Assembly (NCBI GenBank): GCA_014905825.1 | Contig: JACGCN010000001.1 | Location: forward strand, 4,526,001-4,590,000 | Source: Lyophyllum atratum | Lineage: Eukaryota > Basidiomycota > Agaricomycetes > Agaricales > Lyophyllaceae | Reading direction: 5' to 3' | DNA length: 64,000 bases | Shown: positions 49,936 through 60,883 of the stretch, piece by piece | Numbering within the stretch: position 1 is the stretch's first letter | Layout of the letters: the number at the start of each line of letters is the position of its first letter | The notes under the pieces: model-generated | What the model was told of the DNA's origin: nothing | What the model saw: the letters and a program-made list of their open reading frames with translations, nothing else | The model's database searches: none | Position numbers and translations under genes: made by a program

Positions 49936-50519
49936 CTACGGCTCTGAATATGGCACTTGCGGATCACATATCGCTCGATATGGGTTATTCGATTTGAAGC
50001 GTGGACGTCTGGGATGTGCTACGATGCACGCATGAGGCTCTGACTCAACAGGTATAAACGTGGGTAAGGGTGGTATTGCGGATATTCGTGTCTTCCAAGG
50101 AAATTTGTCGCCGAGACGGTCAGGAGAGTTTGCGGCCGGTTTGGCGACGGTGTGTTCGTTCCCGTTCCATCCATGAGAATCATGGCTAGCTGAACTGTCC
50201 CGGGGTACGAGGGAAAAGATCCATTCTACGAGGAAAGCTGTGGTGAAGATGGGTTCCGAACTCGTGATACGAGGCTGATCATTGTCTAAGTGTGTCGAGA
50301 GCACGGCCCTAAGTATTAATCATTGTACATAGTGAGCAACGTACACTTGAGGCCGGACCTTGTTCTACTTCTGCCTGGATCTACGGTAAGTGTGGTGATT
50401 CCGTTGTTACAGTTTTCGTTATGAACACTGTCGTTGTAAATGTTGTGGTTTCCAGCAACATACTTGAAGTCTCCGCCGTGTATGTAGGCGTCCTGTGGTC
50501 GTTCGGAGGGAGAGAGCAT
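49936..50519 (-). pseudogene. copy C: broken GNHN-motif gene, duplicate of copy D
   Basis: The N-terminal part is intact from ATG 50519: YIHGGDFKYVAGNHNIYN, then DSVHNENCNNGITTL. It meets a stop after TLLTMYND (about 50316). The C-terminal part continues in another frame to 49936: TTAFLVEWIFSLV, RLGDKFPWKTR and RPRFKSNNPYRAI. In copy D the same two parts are in one frame (SPC-TLLTLYNESCSG...). So a stop-creating change and an indel broke C, unless unusual splicing (a 36-bp GTACGT...TTAG intron is conserved in both copies) bridges part of it. Even with that intron a second stop (RHT*) remains. Confidence 0.7.
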
Positions 50520-52205
50520 GGTCGAGGGGTGGGCGTGGGTTGGAGCCAACAGCATTAGACGCCAGCGCCTGATATATAGACGCCAACGTCGTGCGCGATG
50601 GCTTGGCTGTGCTAGCCGCTGATCGGATCGCAAAGAGGACTCGCAGCGCTTTGATGAATCGCTCTAGACACAATCGGATCCAAGCCCATAGTTAGCGGGG
50701 GATATCTGCGTTGTTTCCAGTTAAGAGAAAAGACCACAAGAGTAGCCTGAGGCGCTGTAGCTCAGCAGTTCGTAGGAATCCTGAGCTCGATACTTATTAC
50801 TTCGTGTGCGTCGGAAATTCCTCCTCTCGCCTATACCGGAAATACACGACATTTAGAATTCAACGTACGTGGTGTCAATGATGGAGGATTGATTAACATG
50901 GGTATTTTGGTCGTTTCCGCGCATGTTTCCTTCAGCATTGCGGCAACTACGAAGGATCGGTAGATCAAGTCGTTGACACAGAGGGCCCATCATTGAAGAG
51001 GAGTAGATAATCCCGGGGGATTTGAAAGAGCGTGATATACAGTGAGTCCTGCTGCTGCACCAGAACATACATGATGCAGGTAGTTCCCCAGAAGCTCGGG
51101 GAGCCAGAGAGCGGAGACGGATTCCCCAAGTAATCACCACACGATGAGTATCAACTTACCGCTCGGGAGCTTGGGCTATAATCTCCTGCGTGCCTGCACA
51201 CTGGCAGGACAGTCAGGGCCTAGGAAGAAGACGACATGTTATCGAGAGTTCATTGTTAAGCGGTCTGGCACCTGTCCGCACCCTGTCTTGTCACTCCGGC
51301 ATCCTGAGTGACTGCTGTCGTCAACCCATTACTAATTTTCGGCTCACAGTCTCACAGCGACCAGTGCAGGAGGTAAACGAGGCAAGACTGAGCCTAGGGA
51401 GGCCTTGGGCCGCCTCCCAAGGGAAGATCCCTAAAATAGGGTCCTCCGACTCTTCGGACGAGAGTTCCGATCACGTGGCAGCAATTTTCGTGTCCCGCCC
51501 GCCGACTCATCGGAGCACGGCCCCAGCTTGAACGTCGCTCAGGACGCTGAACCTTCGCGCTCGTCGAATATCCCCATGCGAGGCTGCCTTAATCTCAACT
51601 TCTCTCATCCTGTGTCTTCTGAGTCGTTAGCCCAGTTCTTTTCCAACAATGCGGGCAGGAAACTATGTCTTAGGTATTAGCTTGCCGAGCAGGAAGGTCG
51701 GATTCTAGAAAGATCAAGGTAAGCGAGTGTTTGAGGTGTACGTTCTTTACCACGACATACTGATTGTGCTTTATCGATAAGTTATGTCTGTCTCCTTGTC
51801 GAGAAGGTACCTTCCTTCACATCTATATTTTAGCAGGTTCCAAACTCTCCGCATCTTTTGAACGACCCCATAGTGTGGGCTCCTTTTACCCTCACACCGC
51901 GCTCCTTCCGCGCTTCGATCGCAGCCGTCCTGTTCGGAATACCCGTGGACCGCGTCTGCCAAGCCCCAATTTAGTTTGGCGTTGTTCACGTGCAAGAGTA
52001 CCAAATTCTATATGCCGCCTCAGTCAGTCTTGTCATCGTGGAAACCTCACACATTGTCGAAAGTAGGTAATATAGGGCATGGAAGGTACGCAAACAAGTA
52101 AGTAAAACATGATGGCTCGGTGGTTTGCTGTAGGTGGATAACGAAGACGACTACTGAAGCGGACCCGGGAAGCTAAACTCGTAGTACCAAACCTGCGAGC
52201 ACGAA
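50520..52205. other. unassigned 1.7 kb
   Basis: No supported gene. Frames at 51190-51531 and 51764-52066 have no features. Nothing recognised. Confidence 0.4.
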
Positions 52206-53682
52206 TTATGCGTTTCCCGCCGTCTTGTGGGGAGCCTCGCCCTGAGCACTGTCGTTTGAAACCTTTAAAAAGGGGTTTTTGGACTTGTTTCGGGATCCTA
52301 GCGCGGGCTGTTGTGGAGTGGTCCCAGAGGCCTGAGCTTCTGGCGCCGGATAGGCGGGCGGTGGCTGCGATTGCATATCAATCTCGAAACCACGACCCTC
52401 GTTCGCGTTCGCTTCAACCTCCTCGTTTCGAGCCCGCCCTCCTATAAGCCAAAGTAATTGCTCCATCATTTCCTTTTCATTCATAAGCCGACTGTCTCTG
52501 CTTTGAAGCCCTTGATCTACATCTATAGAGGCGAGCCGATTAACAAGCGTTCGTCGAAGACGCAAATCAACGCACCATGACCATCGGATCTGGTTGTGTG
52601 AGCGAGAATGGGGCGCCTACTAGTACCCTGCGTGCTGAACTCTGGCTGTGATTTTGATCGAATCTCCCTTGCTTGAGGATGATCGCTCCCGGCTCCGCGC
52701 TCGAAGTAGCCATTTTCCTTCAGAAGACGACGAACCTGTGCCATTATTTCATCCTCGTTTGGGGAATCAGTATCCGGGCCGCCATATGCATCTTTAAGAG
52801 CAAGGTGTTAATAGTTGCGCATCATATTGAGCTCAAACCAACACGCCTCGGTCATCATGTGCACCAGGAGGGCAGCAGGTTCCAGGATCCTCGGCGCTCG
52901 ACTTCAAGTGGGACTGTGGCTGCTTCCCCTTTCCCCGATCTCGATCTTCAGAGCCGGGCTGTTTTTCATACGCCCTGTAAGCGGCCTGCTGCTCCAGAAT
53001 GAAACTATTGACCTGATCCGCAACATCTTTGGAATAGGTCCCATCTTTTTCCGGAGCGGTATATCTCAGCACACTAATGATCTTCATCTCACCAAGCAAC
53101 GCACCTCGTAGTCGGCCTATAAACTTATCCATAGCTTTATCGCGCTGGAGATGATCGTTTGCCATGGTGCCGGGGTGCCCATATGATTGGCTCTCCCTTC
53201 TCTGAGTATAGTTACCTTCAGCTTCGAACGCCTTTTGAGTTGTCCTAGCTTTATGATTCATAGAGAGTAGATAGGGATCCAGCCCATCGAAGTTCAGAAG
53301 CCTGCCGTGTACTTGCTCTTGCTCCGGAATTTCAACCAGATTGTTTACCACCTCATTTCGCTGGTCTAGAAGAGCGATGTTCGTTAATTCTTTTCTTAAA
53401 AATTGGACGTTTGGGCGCACGTCTATCCCAGATCCGGGGCTCTGGTTATGCAACGTAGATGAAGCGCCTTTACAATGCTAAAATCACTGGACGCATACCT
53501 GAGCGATCATCTTTATAGCTTGTGGTTATTGTAGAATTGGGAGAGTTGACATTATGGACACCGCCATGGCTGTATGTGTTGCCGTAAAGATCACTGTCCC
53601 TCCTTTGCGACATCCTTGGGGGGTTGGACGCTGATGGTGTGTGTATAAGAGTAGAGCGTCTACTATAGCCTTTTTCTTGCAC
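52206..53682 (-). CDS. copy E: long GNHN-family protein (about 439 aa)
   Basis: Four exons (53682-53499, 53467-52865, 52791-52576, 52522-52206; 1320 nt, frame consistent). The N-terminal motif is reduced: DLYGNTYSH, GGVHNVNSPNSTITTS; the MPFFEGA/GGDF part is gone. The middle is helical and charged (LDQRNEVVNNLVEIPEQEQ, ADQVNSFILEQQAAYRAYE). A further part has EDEIMAQVRRLLKENGYF and LMNEKEMMEQLLWLIGG, two short helices with a repeated look. The end is Pro-rich (SQPPPAYPAPEAQA) with SRNKSKNPFLKV, the motif shared with B, C and D. The first intron would be only 31 bp, so that junction is doubtful (a frameshift is the alternative). Cytosolic by appearance; function unknown. Confidence 0.6.
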
Positions 53683-54058
53683 AGGTGAGTAAGGTTTTGG
53701 GCGTTCAGACTTTGGTCAGCTGCTCCTGAAATGTGGAGAATGACATGCGCTATCTTTATCTGAGAACATGAGGTACGCCTTATGTCCCAATAGAAATACG
53801 GAACTGAATAGAAGCGTCTGTCCTATTGCGGGATATATACTCGATTCTATATAACAGGGGCAGTAACACGGACGTAAGTTGTCGAACATAGTAGCTGTCA
53901 CGAATCGGATCACATCAAAGTCCAATGGAGCACAGATGAGTAACCGGGAAAGGTGCTTTGTATGAGAATTAAGTACATATCTTTCCGAAGAAGCTGTAAT
54001 CGATGCTCACCCGGTGGCAAGGAACTTGGGCAAGAACCGACTCTGGCGAATCGGATAA
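53683..54058. other. 3' flank of copy D, duplicated at 49503-49935
   Basis: Shares aggttttgggcgttca, ggtcagctgct, gtggagaat and the tgtaatcgat / tcgatatggg blocks with 49503-49960 in the same order. No gene. Confidence 0.55.
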
Positions 54059-54634
54059 CTACTGGTGGGGATAAGAATTGCACATCGTTCGATATGGGTT
54101 CTTCGACTTGAAGCGTGGACATCGGATATGTGCTTCAGCCTTCTCTGGAAGCTCACATTCGACACGTGGCGGAGTTCTGGGTCGCAGTGGTAGTAGCGAT
54201 GCCTGCGTCTTCCAAGGAAACTTGCCGCCTAAGTGGTCGGGAGAACTTGTGGATGCCCTCTCTGTCTCGTGATCGTTCCATCCATAAGACGCCTGGCTCG
54301 ATGTCTTTTCTGGGGAGACAAGAGAAAAAATCAAGTCGATGAAGAACGCTGTGGTGGAGGTGGAATCCGAATATGGCCCACGAGTTTGATGGTGATCGTC
54401 TGTAGCATCCCGAGAGTACGACCCTGAGCATGATTCATTGTACAGAGTAAGCAACGTACATGGAGAGGCGGGCCCTGGCCTATCTTTTCTTGAATCTATG
54501 TGAATCGTGGTAATGCCGTTCGGACAGTTCTCGTTATGAACGCTATCGTTATAAATGTTGTGACTTCCGGCAATATCCTTGAAGTCGCAACCTTGGATGT
54601 CCGCGTTATACGACCTTTCGGAGGGATAGGTCAT
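54059..54634 (-). CDS. copy D: GNHN-motif protein (191 aa)
   Basis: Single open frame of 191 codons. N-terminus MTYPSERSYNADIQGCDF, then KDIAGSHNIYN, DSVHNENCPNGITTI. A Ser/Thr/Pro-rich middle contains one hydrophobic segment, TTAFFIDLIFSLVSP (residues about 89-103), too short and isolated for a sure membrane anchor. Then HLGGKFPWKTQ, and RPRFKSKNPYRTM near the end, the shared C-terminal motif. A 36-bp GTACGT...CTCAG stretch could be removed in frame as a tiny intron. Intact parent or sister of broken copy C; both sit on - with similar 3' flanks. Function unknown. Confidence 0.65.
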   Translation of the reverse strand: MTYPSERSYNADIQGCDFKDIAGSHNIYNDSVHNENCPNGITTIHIDSRKDRPGPASPCTLLTLYNESCSGSYSRDATDDHHQTRGPYSDSTSTTAFFIDLIFSLVSPEKTSSQASYGWNDHETERASTSSPDHLGGKFPWKTQASLLPLRPRTPPRVECELPEKAEAHIRCPRFKSKNPYRTMCNSYPHQ

Positions 54635-55679
54635 GGCTCGTGGGAGGGAGTGGGTCGCAGGTGAAGGGAATTAACCGCCGCATTCGATCTTGACACGATA
54701 CTGCCGCATGAGGCGGTCATATGTAAGATAAGCGATGCCATGGAGTAATGAAAACTCTGTTGATAAGTTTCATCGAAGTTACTGATACGATCGATGCAGG
54801 TCTACAGCGAGAAAATGTTATCTTGTATTCGTGCTGGTTGTGCCGAGAACGAGGGTTGGGTATGTAGCCTGGAAGAAATTCGTCAAGACTACCTGCCCCT
54901 TTACTAGGTCAGGTGCTACACTTCAAGATGTCCCAGGACTGTTTCTCAACCTGGTACTTGATGTGACGTACTTTTCAGCTCTCGAGCTTACTGTCAGTAG
55001 CCTCCACTATTCCGCAAGTATTCTCTCCAGAATCAGCCACCATCGCTGGGACTCGGACATCGGGTGATCGATACAATCCAGAGTTCATCATGTTTTTAGG
55101 ATGAGTTGGGGAAGACTACACCAAGAGAAAATATGCAGGTTAGGCGGCTGCACGAGACGCGTATGGACGTCCTACCTCGAGTAGTGATATCGACCAGTCC
55201 GTGAAGTTTCTATCGCTCCTTCTTGTCCCCTCCTGGTCGACGTGACGTTCTTTTGACGCATGCTAAAATGCCATGGCTTCATAGCGGGCGCAGGAACCAA
55301 GTTTGCGGCTCGTTTTCTGATATCAAAGTCTTGCGTGCAGGGAGAATGGGAAGAGTGGCCCTCTGTCACTTGTCACGTATCAGTGAGCTGTTTGAACGTT
55401 GTCATAGGTTGTCATCGGGACCATCGGCGTATGGTCGGCATTAAGGCCAAGGGACGTCGGCTACGCCAAGACAGGCACTCACGTGCGTCAGCATCGTCTA
55501 CGAGAGTGTTGAACGCGCCCACGGTCCATGTGCACCTTCGTCAGGCATGCCAGTCGATGGGTTTAGACGGCATTGATGCAGGTACTTATGGTCAGCAACC
55601 CGTTGCTCATACCCATCATCGTTTGTCCCATCCCTCAACGCTTTCAACTCTCCGACTTCTTCTCTAAGCACTGCCTTTC
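54635..55679. other. intergenic, about 1 kb
   Basis: Between copy D (-) and the 5'-nucleotidase (+). The frame at 55260-55667 has no features. Nothing else seen. Confidence 0.4.
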
Positions 55680-57776
55680 ATGCTGAAAGTAGCGGCATCT
55701 CTTGCCTTCAGCTTCCTCTCTTTGTTCCAGGTGGTTATTGCCGAGGACTATCTCGTCTCTCGCAACCTTAACCAGCGACTTGCTAAGCGTGCTGATACCT
55801 TTAATATATGTACGTCTATCGTGATTTCTGTGCTAGTGTCATTCATTTACCCTTATATCAAGCCCTATACCACGTTAACGACATCCATGCCCACCTCGAC
55901 GAGATTAAGACTACTGGCGTAGACTGCACCAACGCCGCTCAAGGCTGCGTCGGAGGTTATGCCAGAATAAAAGGCGTAGTTGACGCCAAACGCCCATCTT
56001 CGAATAACTCGTTATTCCTCAACATCGGCGACGAATTCCAAGGCACGCTTTTCTACAGCTTTTACGGCGGAGAGAAGATCGCGGATACCATCAATCAACT
56101 GGGTTTTGACGCGATGACACTGGGAAATCACGAGTTCGATAAGGGTGAAGCGTACCTGGGTCAATTCGTGCGTTTATTTATAGCTCTTAAAATCCTACCT
56201 TGACTAACTTACGCCGTACCTTCATTATTAGCTCAAAAACCTCACCGTACCCGTCGTTTGCGGAAACATCGATTCCAAGGAGAAGACGATCAACTCTACT
56301 GTGAAGCCATACAAAATCTTCCCTCAGTACAAGACTGCAGGCATGTTCTTTTCCAGCCTTGAATCTTCATCCTCATGCTTACCTGACATCGCTCTGGACC
56401 TAGTGATTGCTGTCACCACGGACACCATCCCATCTATCTCCAACCCCAGCGATGATACAGTCTTCGCTGATCCTATTGCCACAGCACAATTCTGGGCGGA
56501 TTACGTCTACGAGCACGAAAGTGTCGAGCGTGTCATCGCCATGACACATATCGGCTACGAAGTCGACAGGGAGCTCGCGAAGAAGACTAAGGGGATCCAC
56601 ATGATCGTTGGTGGTCACTCTCATACCCTGCTTGGTGATATGGACGGCGCGCAGGGCAAGTACCCGACGATCGAAACGAACTTGGACGGAGAAGAGGTTT
56701 TCATTGTCACTGCGTGAGTAATGTCATAACATGTGTTCTCTCGTGCGGTGATGTTGAGGCGCGTAATCCTCATTTCTACAGGTGGAGGTATGGCGTCTAC
56801 CTCGGATATATCGATGTCGAATTCGACGGAAGGAAGGTTCTATCATACACAGGCGGGCCTATCCTCCTCGATAACAAGACCCAGCAAGATACCAAGCTTT
56901 TCAAGCAAATCAAAGACTGGCGGGGTCCCTTTGACCAGTTCGCTGCTGTCGTCATAGGTACGTCCTTCCGCCCTCTATCCCATCCCGTCATCCCGTCATC
57001 CCATTAACCCTCAACGTCCCATACAGGTTCCACAGACGTCACGCTCGAACAATCCACCTGCCAAAGTAAGGAATGCACCCTCGGCAACGTCATGTGCGAC
57101 GCCATGCTCGACGCCCGCGCAAACCAAAGCACCGTCGACGGATGCATCATCAACGCCGGCAGCATCCGCTCCACCATCGACGCAGGCAACATCACCCACG
57201 GCGAGGTCCTCTCCGCCTTCCCCTTCGGCAACACCCTCACCGAGATGAAGATCAGTGGCGCTGATCTCTGGAAATCCTTGGAGGGCGTGCTGTCCAGGGT
57301 TTCTCAAGTTAATAAGCAGAAGGTCACCTCGTTCATACAGGTCTCGAAGGGGATTAGGGTCACGTACAACCCGAGCAACCCTGTGGGGAAGAGGCTCATC
57401 AACCTGGAGATCGGACAGAGCGAGCTGAAGACAGTGGATATGAGCAAGCAATATAATATCGTGGTGACGGACTTCATGGCGGGCGGTGGTGATAACATCT
57501 TCCCCAAGATCGAGGACTTCGTTACCTTCGCTCCTCAAGATGAAAGTGCGTTCTGGCGTTCCTCATATGTATCGTGAAATTGATGGCCTTGTCGTAGTTC
57601 TTACCGAGTATGTCGAGGCGAAGAGCCCTATCAAGATGGAGCTTGGGGGGCGACTCGTCCAGACGGATAAAACTAGTGCGGATGCGGGCCCAGGTAACAG
57701 TGCTCAGTCGGTACTAAGCTCCTCCTGGACGCTCGCTGCGCTATGCTTCTCTGTCCTTCTTTCCTTGACGTTGTAG
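55680..57776 (+). CDS. GPI-anchored 5'-nucleotidase (calcineurin-like phosphoesterase)
   Basis: Ecto-5'-nucleotidase that dephosphorylates nucleotides at the cell surface. Signal peptide at residues 1-21 (AASLAFSFLSLFQVVIAE). Metal blocks: YHVNDIHAHLDE (DxH), GDEFQGTLFYS, GNHEFDKGE and VGGHSHTLLG. The C-terminal 5'-nucleotidase domain has CTLGNVMCDAMLDAR, NAGSIRSTIDAG, FPFGNTLTEM and TDFMAGGGDN (substrate loop). The end, SSSWTLAALCFSVLLSLTL, is a GPI-attachment tail. Introns include one at 56341-56403 that begins GC (GC-AG); it is 63 bp and in frame, so retention would add 21 residues. Adenosine signalling and phosphate scavenging are family roles. Confidence 0.9.
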
Positions 57777-58824
57777 AGTTCCGTTTAGGGCAACCGTCTT
57801 GATACAATACCCTGCGTAGCATTTAAGTAGGCTCGTACAATCATTACGATCACGTTCTTTCTTCTTGACCACATTATGGCGAGACAAACGTATAAGATAT
57901 CCCTCGATCTTGGTACGCAAAACGTATACGTACGGGATATTAATCGAGGCTGCCAGGTAGGTCCCATTGTAGATGAAACGAAAGCAATGCCATACGAAGA
58001 AGTTCAATGGGATAGGGGTAAGTTATCTGTATACCTATCTCATGACACTTGATGCTACTGCGAAATACACTAATGTTTCCAACAAATGGTTCCCTATCAG
58101 GTCAGCATAATACATCCGGGAGGTATGTAGCAGGTGAAATCTCTTCATCAAGCCCTCTCAAAATGTTGATCCAAATCCATGCACGAAGACACTCAAGTTG
58201 AGACGGGTTGGAAGAAGAATTGGACTTTCCATCGTACTGAAATACCGATGCAAAGAGTATACCCTGTTGTATTTGATCGGGTAATGCGTGCGGCGTTGCG
58301 AGTGATGTTATGCTCAAATTTGACCGCCATCGCAATGTTCAAATCAGATCTTGACTGGACAGTGCAGCTGCACAGTACTGGCGTCATCTTTCTCACGCCT
58401 CCCTTCACCTTGTTCGTTTGCACCACCGCCCGCCCCACACCCCCTCGGCTTTCTTGGTATGCTGAATGGCTGGTGCTCTTGTATCTTCGAACCGGATCGC
58501 ACTAGGTTGTTACACGTCTGGATTCTCTTCCAGTGCGCCTTGAGCCTAGTTCTCTCCACTCAGGATCATTTTACTGTTCTTTATGCGCCAATGGTGCGCG
58601 TTCTGCAATGACGCCCTTTCATTTCAGGGTGACTTCCATTTCGGAGTTGGCGGCGTCTCCAGAACGACGTCACCCTATCATTCTTGAACGTTGAGCCAAG
58701 CTGCGCCGGTCTCACTTCACCGACACCCTCGATCGCCAAGGACATCGTCATTGTGGATCTTGAGATGCCTTAAAACCTGCTCTGCGTCGCTTCCACCACC
58801 TATTAATATTGCCCCGCTATCATC
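57777..58824. other. intergenic, about 1 kb
   Basis: No supported gene; the frames at 58179-58611 on both strands lack features. The last 140 bp are the promoter/leader of the next gene. Confidence 0.4.
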
Positions 58825-59262
58825 ATGGACTTCTTCAAAGGCGGCAACAACAAATCTGGTGCAAACGCAACGCAGGAGACCACCTCCAGCGGGAGTGGGG
58901 GCGGCTTCATGGGCAAGATCAACAGTGCCATGGGAGGTGGACAGGCAGGCGAGAAGAATGAAGGTACATACCCCTGTACCTCCTTCACTGTTTTATATCT
59001 CGCTCCTGACGCCTTTTCTCTCCTTGTGTTCCAGATTACCTTGACAAAGGTTCGTTGAGAGGCCATTGAGCACCTGGAATTCTCGATGCATGTAGCTGAC
59101 TGTTTCGTAGCTGTTGACTTCGCGCAGGAGCGCATGGGTGGAGGGCAGCAGTCGAACGAGTCTGCGGTCGAGCAAGCAAAGGATGAACAGATCTCGGACG
59201 CAATTCGCTCGCAGTACAAGAATGCCTCAGGGAAAGAGTTTCCTATTGCTGACAAGTCATGA
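58825..59262 (+). CDS. small conserved fungal protein (101 aa)
   Basis: Three exons (58825-58963, 59035-59049, 59111-59262; 306 nt). The middle exon is only 15 nt and codes the core of DYLDK. The N-terminus is Gly/Asn/Ser-rich (MDFFKGGNNKSG, SGSGGGFMGKINSAMGGGQA). The C-terminal half is a charged helix: EDYLDKAVDFAQERMGGG, NESAVEQAKDEQISDAIRSQ, then YKNASGKEFPIADKS. I recall this layout from widespread small fungal proteins, often stress-induced; no biochemical role known. No signal peptide. Leader and ATG context (catcATGg) fit a highly expressed gene. Confidence 0.8.
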
Positions 59263-59472
59263 ATGAGGATGTGTTAATCCGACAATCCGTATGTTACCGG
59301 ACGTTATACTACCTACTTCATGTGTACCAGGAGAGTTGTATCATTCCCGATCTCAACCGCAATTGCAAGGGATAGAACATGGATAGTATAAGAACGAACA
59401 TGATTTACATATAATACAAGCTTGTTAGTACAAGGATCATGAGACATAGATTAAACCACAGCTGGATTGGCC

Positions 59473-60883
59473 TCAGTCCCACGGCTCGCCATCCACGTCT
59501 CTGGGCCCTAAATGAACGTTAGCCACACGGAACTACGCTCCCTAGGTGGACCAGACGCACCTTCCGATTTTTGATCCTCTGATTCTTTATCCTCCTGGAA
59601 AACCACTCCAAAGACGTCGACCCAGTCTCAAAGCTCTTCTCCGGCGTCTTCGCCACCGCCTCCGCGATGAGCGCGCTATCCTCCACCAGCGCCCGAAGTA
59701 TCACCGAGTTTCCTGGGCGGGTGAAGTAAACGAGGGACCAGCGCTCGAGGGCGCCCTGATCTCCAGGTGGTGGTCTATATCGTATTATGAAGTTCGTTGG
59801 ATGTTCAAGGTGATCGAGGGGCATGATTCACTCACACGACGCGGTGAAGGTTGGACCGAAGGATTCCTCCGCTGAAAAGGGCCATGGCATCGCCGAGGTT
59901 GCAGATCGCGTGGCCCGGGATGGGCTTGTAAGTCACGAATACAAGGGTGAACCACGCAGTTCAACCTTGAAAAGAAAGGACCCACCTTGACATATTGCCA
60001 AGTCTCAGCACCTGGAACCAAGACTTGGAGTCCGCCAAGTCGGTTGTGGAGGAACGACTGTGGATCGCAGGATAAGTAAAATACAGAATCACGAAAAGCA
60101 GCGCCAGGACGTACCAGAGACCCGAAATCCGTATGGCTCCCTATCGCAAGAGTCGGAGACTGGCCCTTCGGAGTCGGGATCGGTGGGTTCCTAATCACCC
60201 GCGCTTCGCTCCCGCTGAATGCCTCGATCGGGTGCTTGGAGAGGAGCATGCCCGGGGGCAAGCCGAGTCGGTCATTCAATACGTCTAACAAGGTATTGTT
60301 TATCCCAAGGGATTGACGAACGAATGGGGTGATGGTGGTCCCCATGCGGGTGTTTACAGGGGCGGGGTAAGCGCGTCGGGCTTCCCTCGGGTATGCCAGC
60401 GCATCATCCTTGGAGACGTTGATGAACTCGACGGTATCCAGACGTCCTGTCGCGTCGACTGCGTTGGCGCCGGCTGCTTTGTAGCTGTATATTGCGGTTG
60501 GATGAGGCGAAAGTTGGGCAGGGTGAGATGGGAGAGAGACTCACCCGAAGGACATGCCATCGTCACCTTGCTCGAATTTCATTTTCTCTTCCAGAGGTAG
60601 AGCCATCGTCTCGGCTCCCATGTCGAACATGCCCGCCACTTCTTCATCGACACCGTGGTTCATGAGACTGAATCGAAGGAAGTATGAGTGAGCGAGTGCC
60701 CCCTAATGGACATGCACAGAACCCTCGACAGGGGACGTACTACCAGAACCCGAGCTTCGTGGCTGCCTCCCAGAGTCTGTCAATTTCATTCTGGTCCCGG
60801 GCTTTGATGAGCTCGTAGTCGATAACGAGCAACGGATGCGTTGGGACGTCTTCGGGGAAGGGCGGCAGCGTGAGTGCAGGCAT
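59473..60883 (-). CDS. isopenicillin-N-synthase-like Fe(II)/2-oxoglutarate dioxygenase
   Basis: Non-haem iron oxygenase. DIOX-N domain: LPPFPEDVPTHPLLVIDYEL, then LWEAATKLGFW and MNHGVDEEVAGMF. Catalytic domain: the iron facial triad is HTDFGSL (H and D, at about 60140) and NLHRVV (second His, about 59830-59900), with RWS (Arg binding 2-oxoglutarate) in ERWSLVYFTRPG. Several introns of about 50-60 bp. Ends with GPRDVDGEPWD. Next to a TauD-type dioxygenase on the same strand, but they are unrelated subfamilies. Substrate unknown; such enzymes hydroxylate or desaturate small metabolites. Start is the first in-frame ATG (MPALTLPPF). Confidence 0.85.

Noticed and set aside
55260..55667. 135-codon frame upstream of the 5'-nucleotidase
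   Set aside because: His/Arg/Ser-biased, no domain, overlaps the promoter of the nucleotidase.
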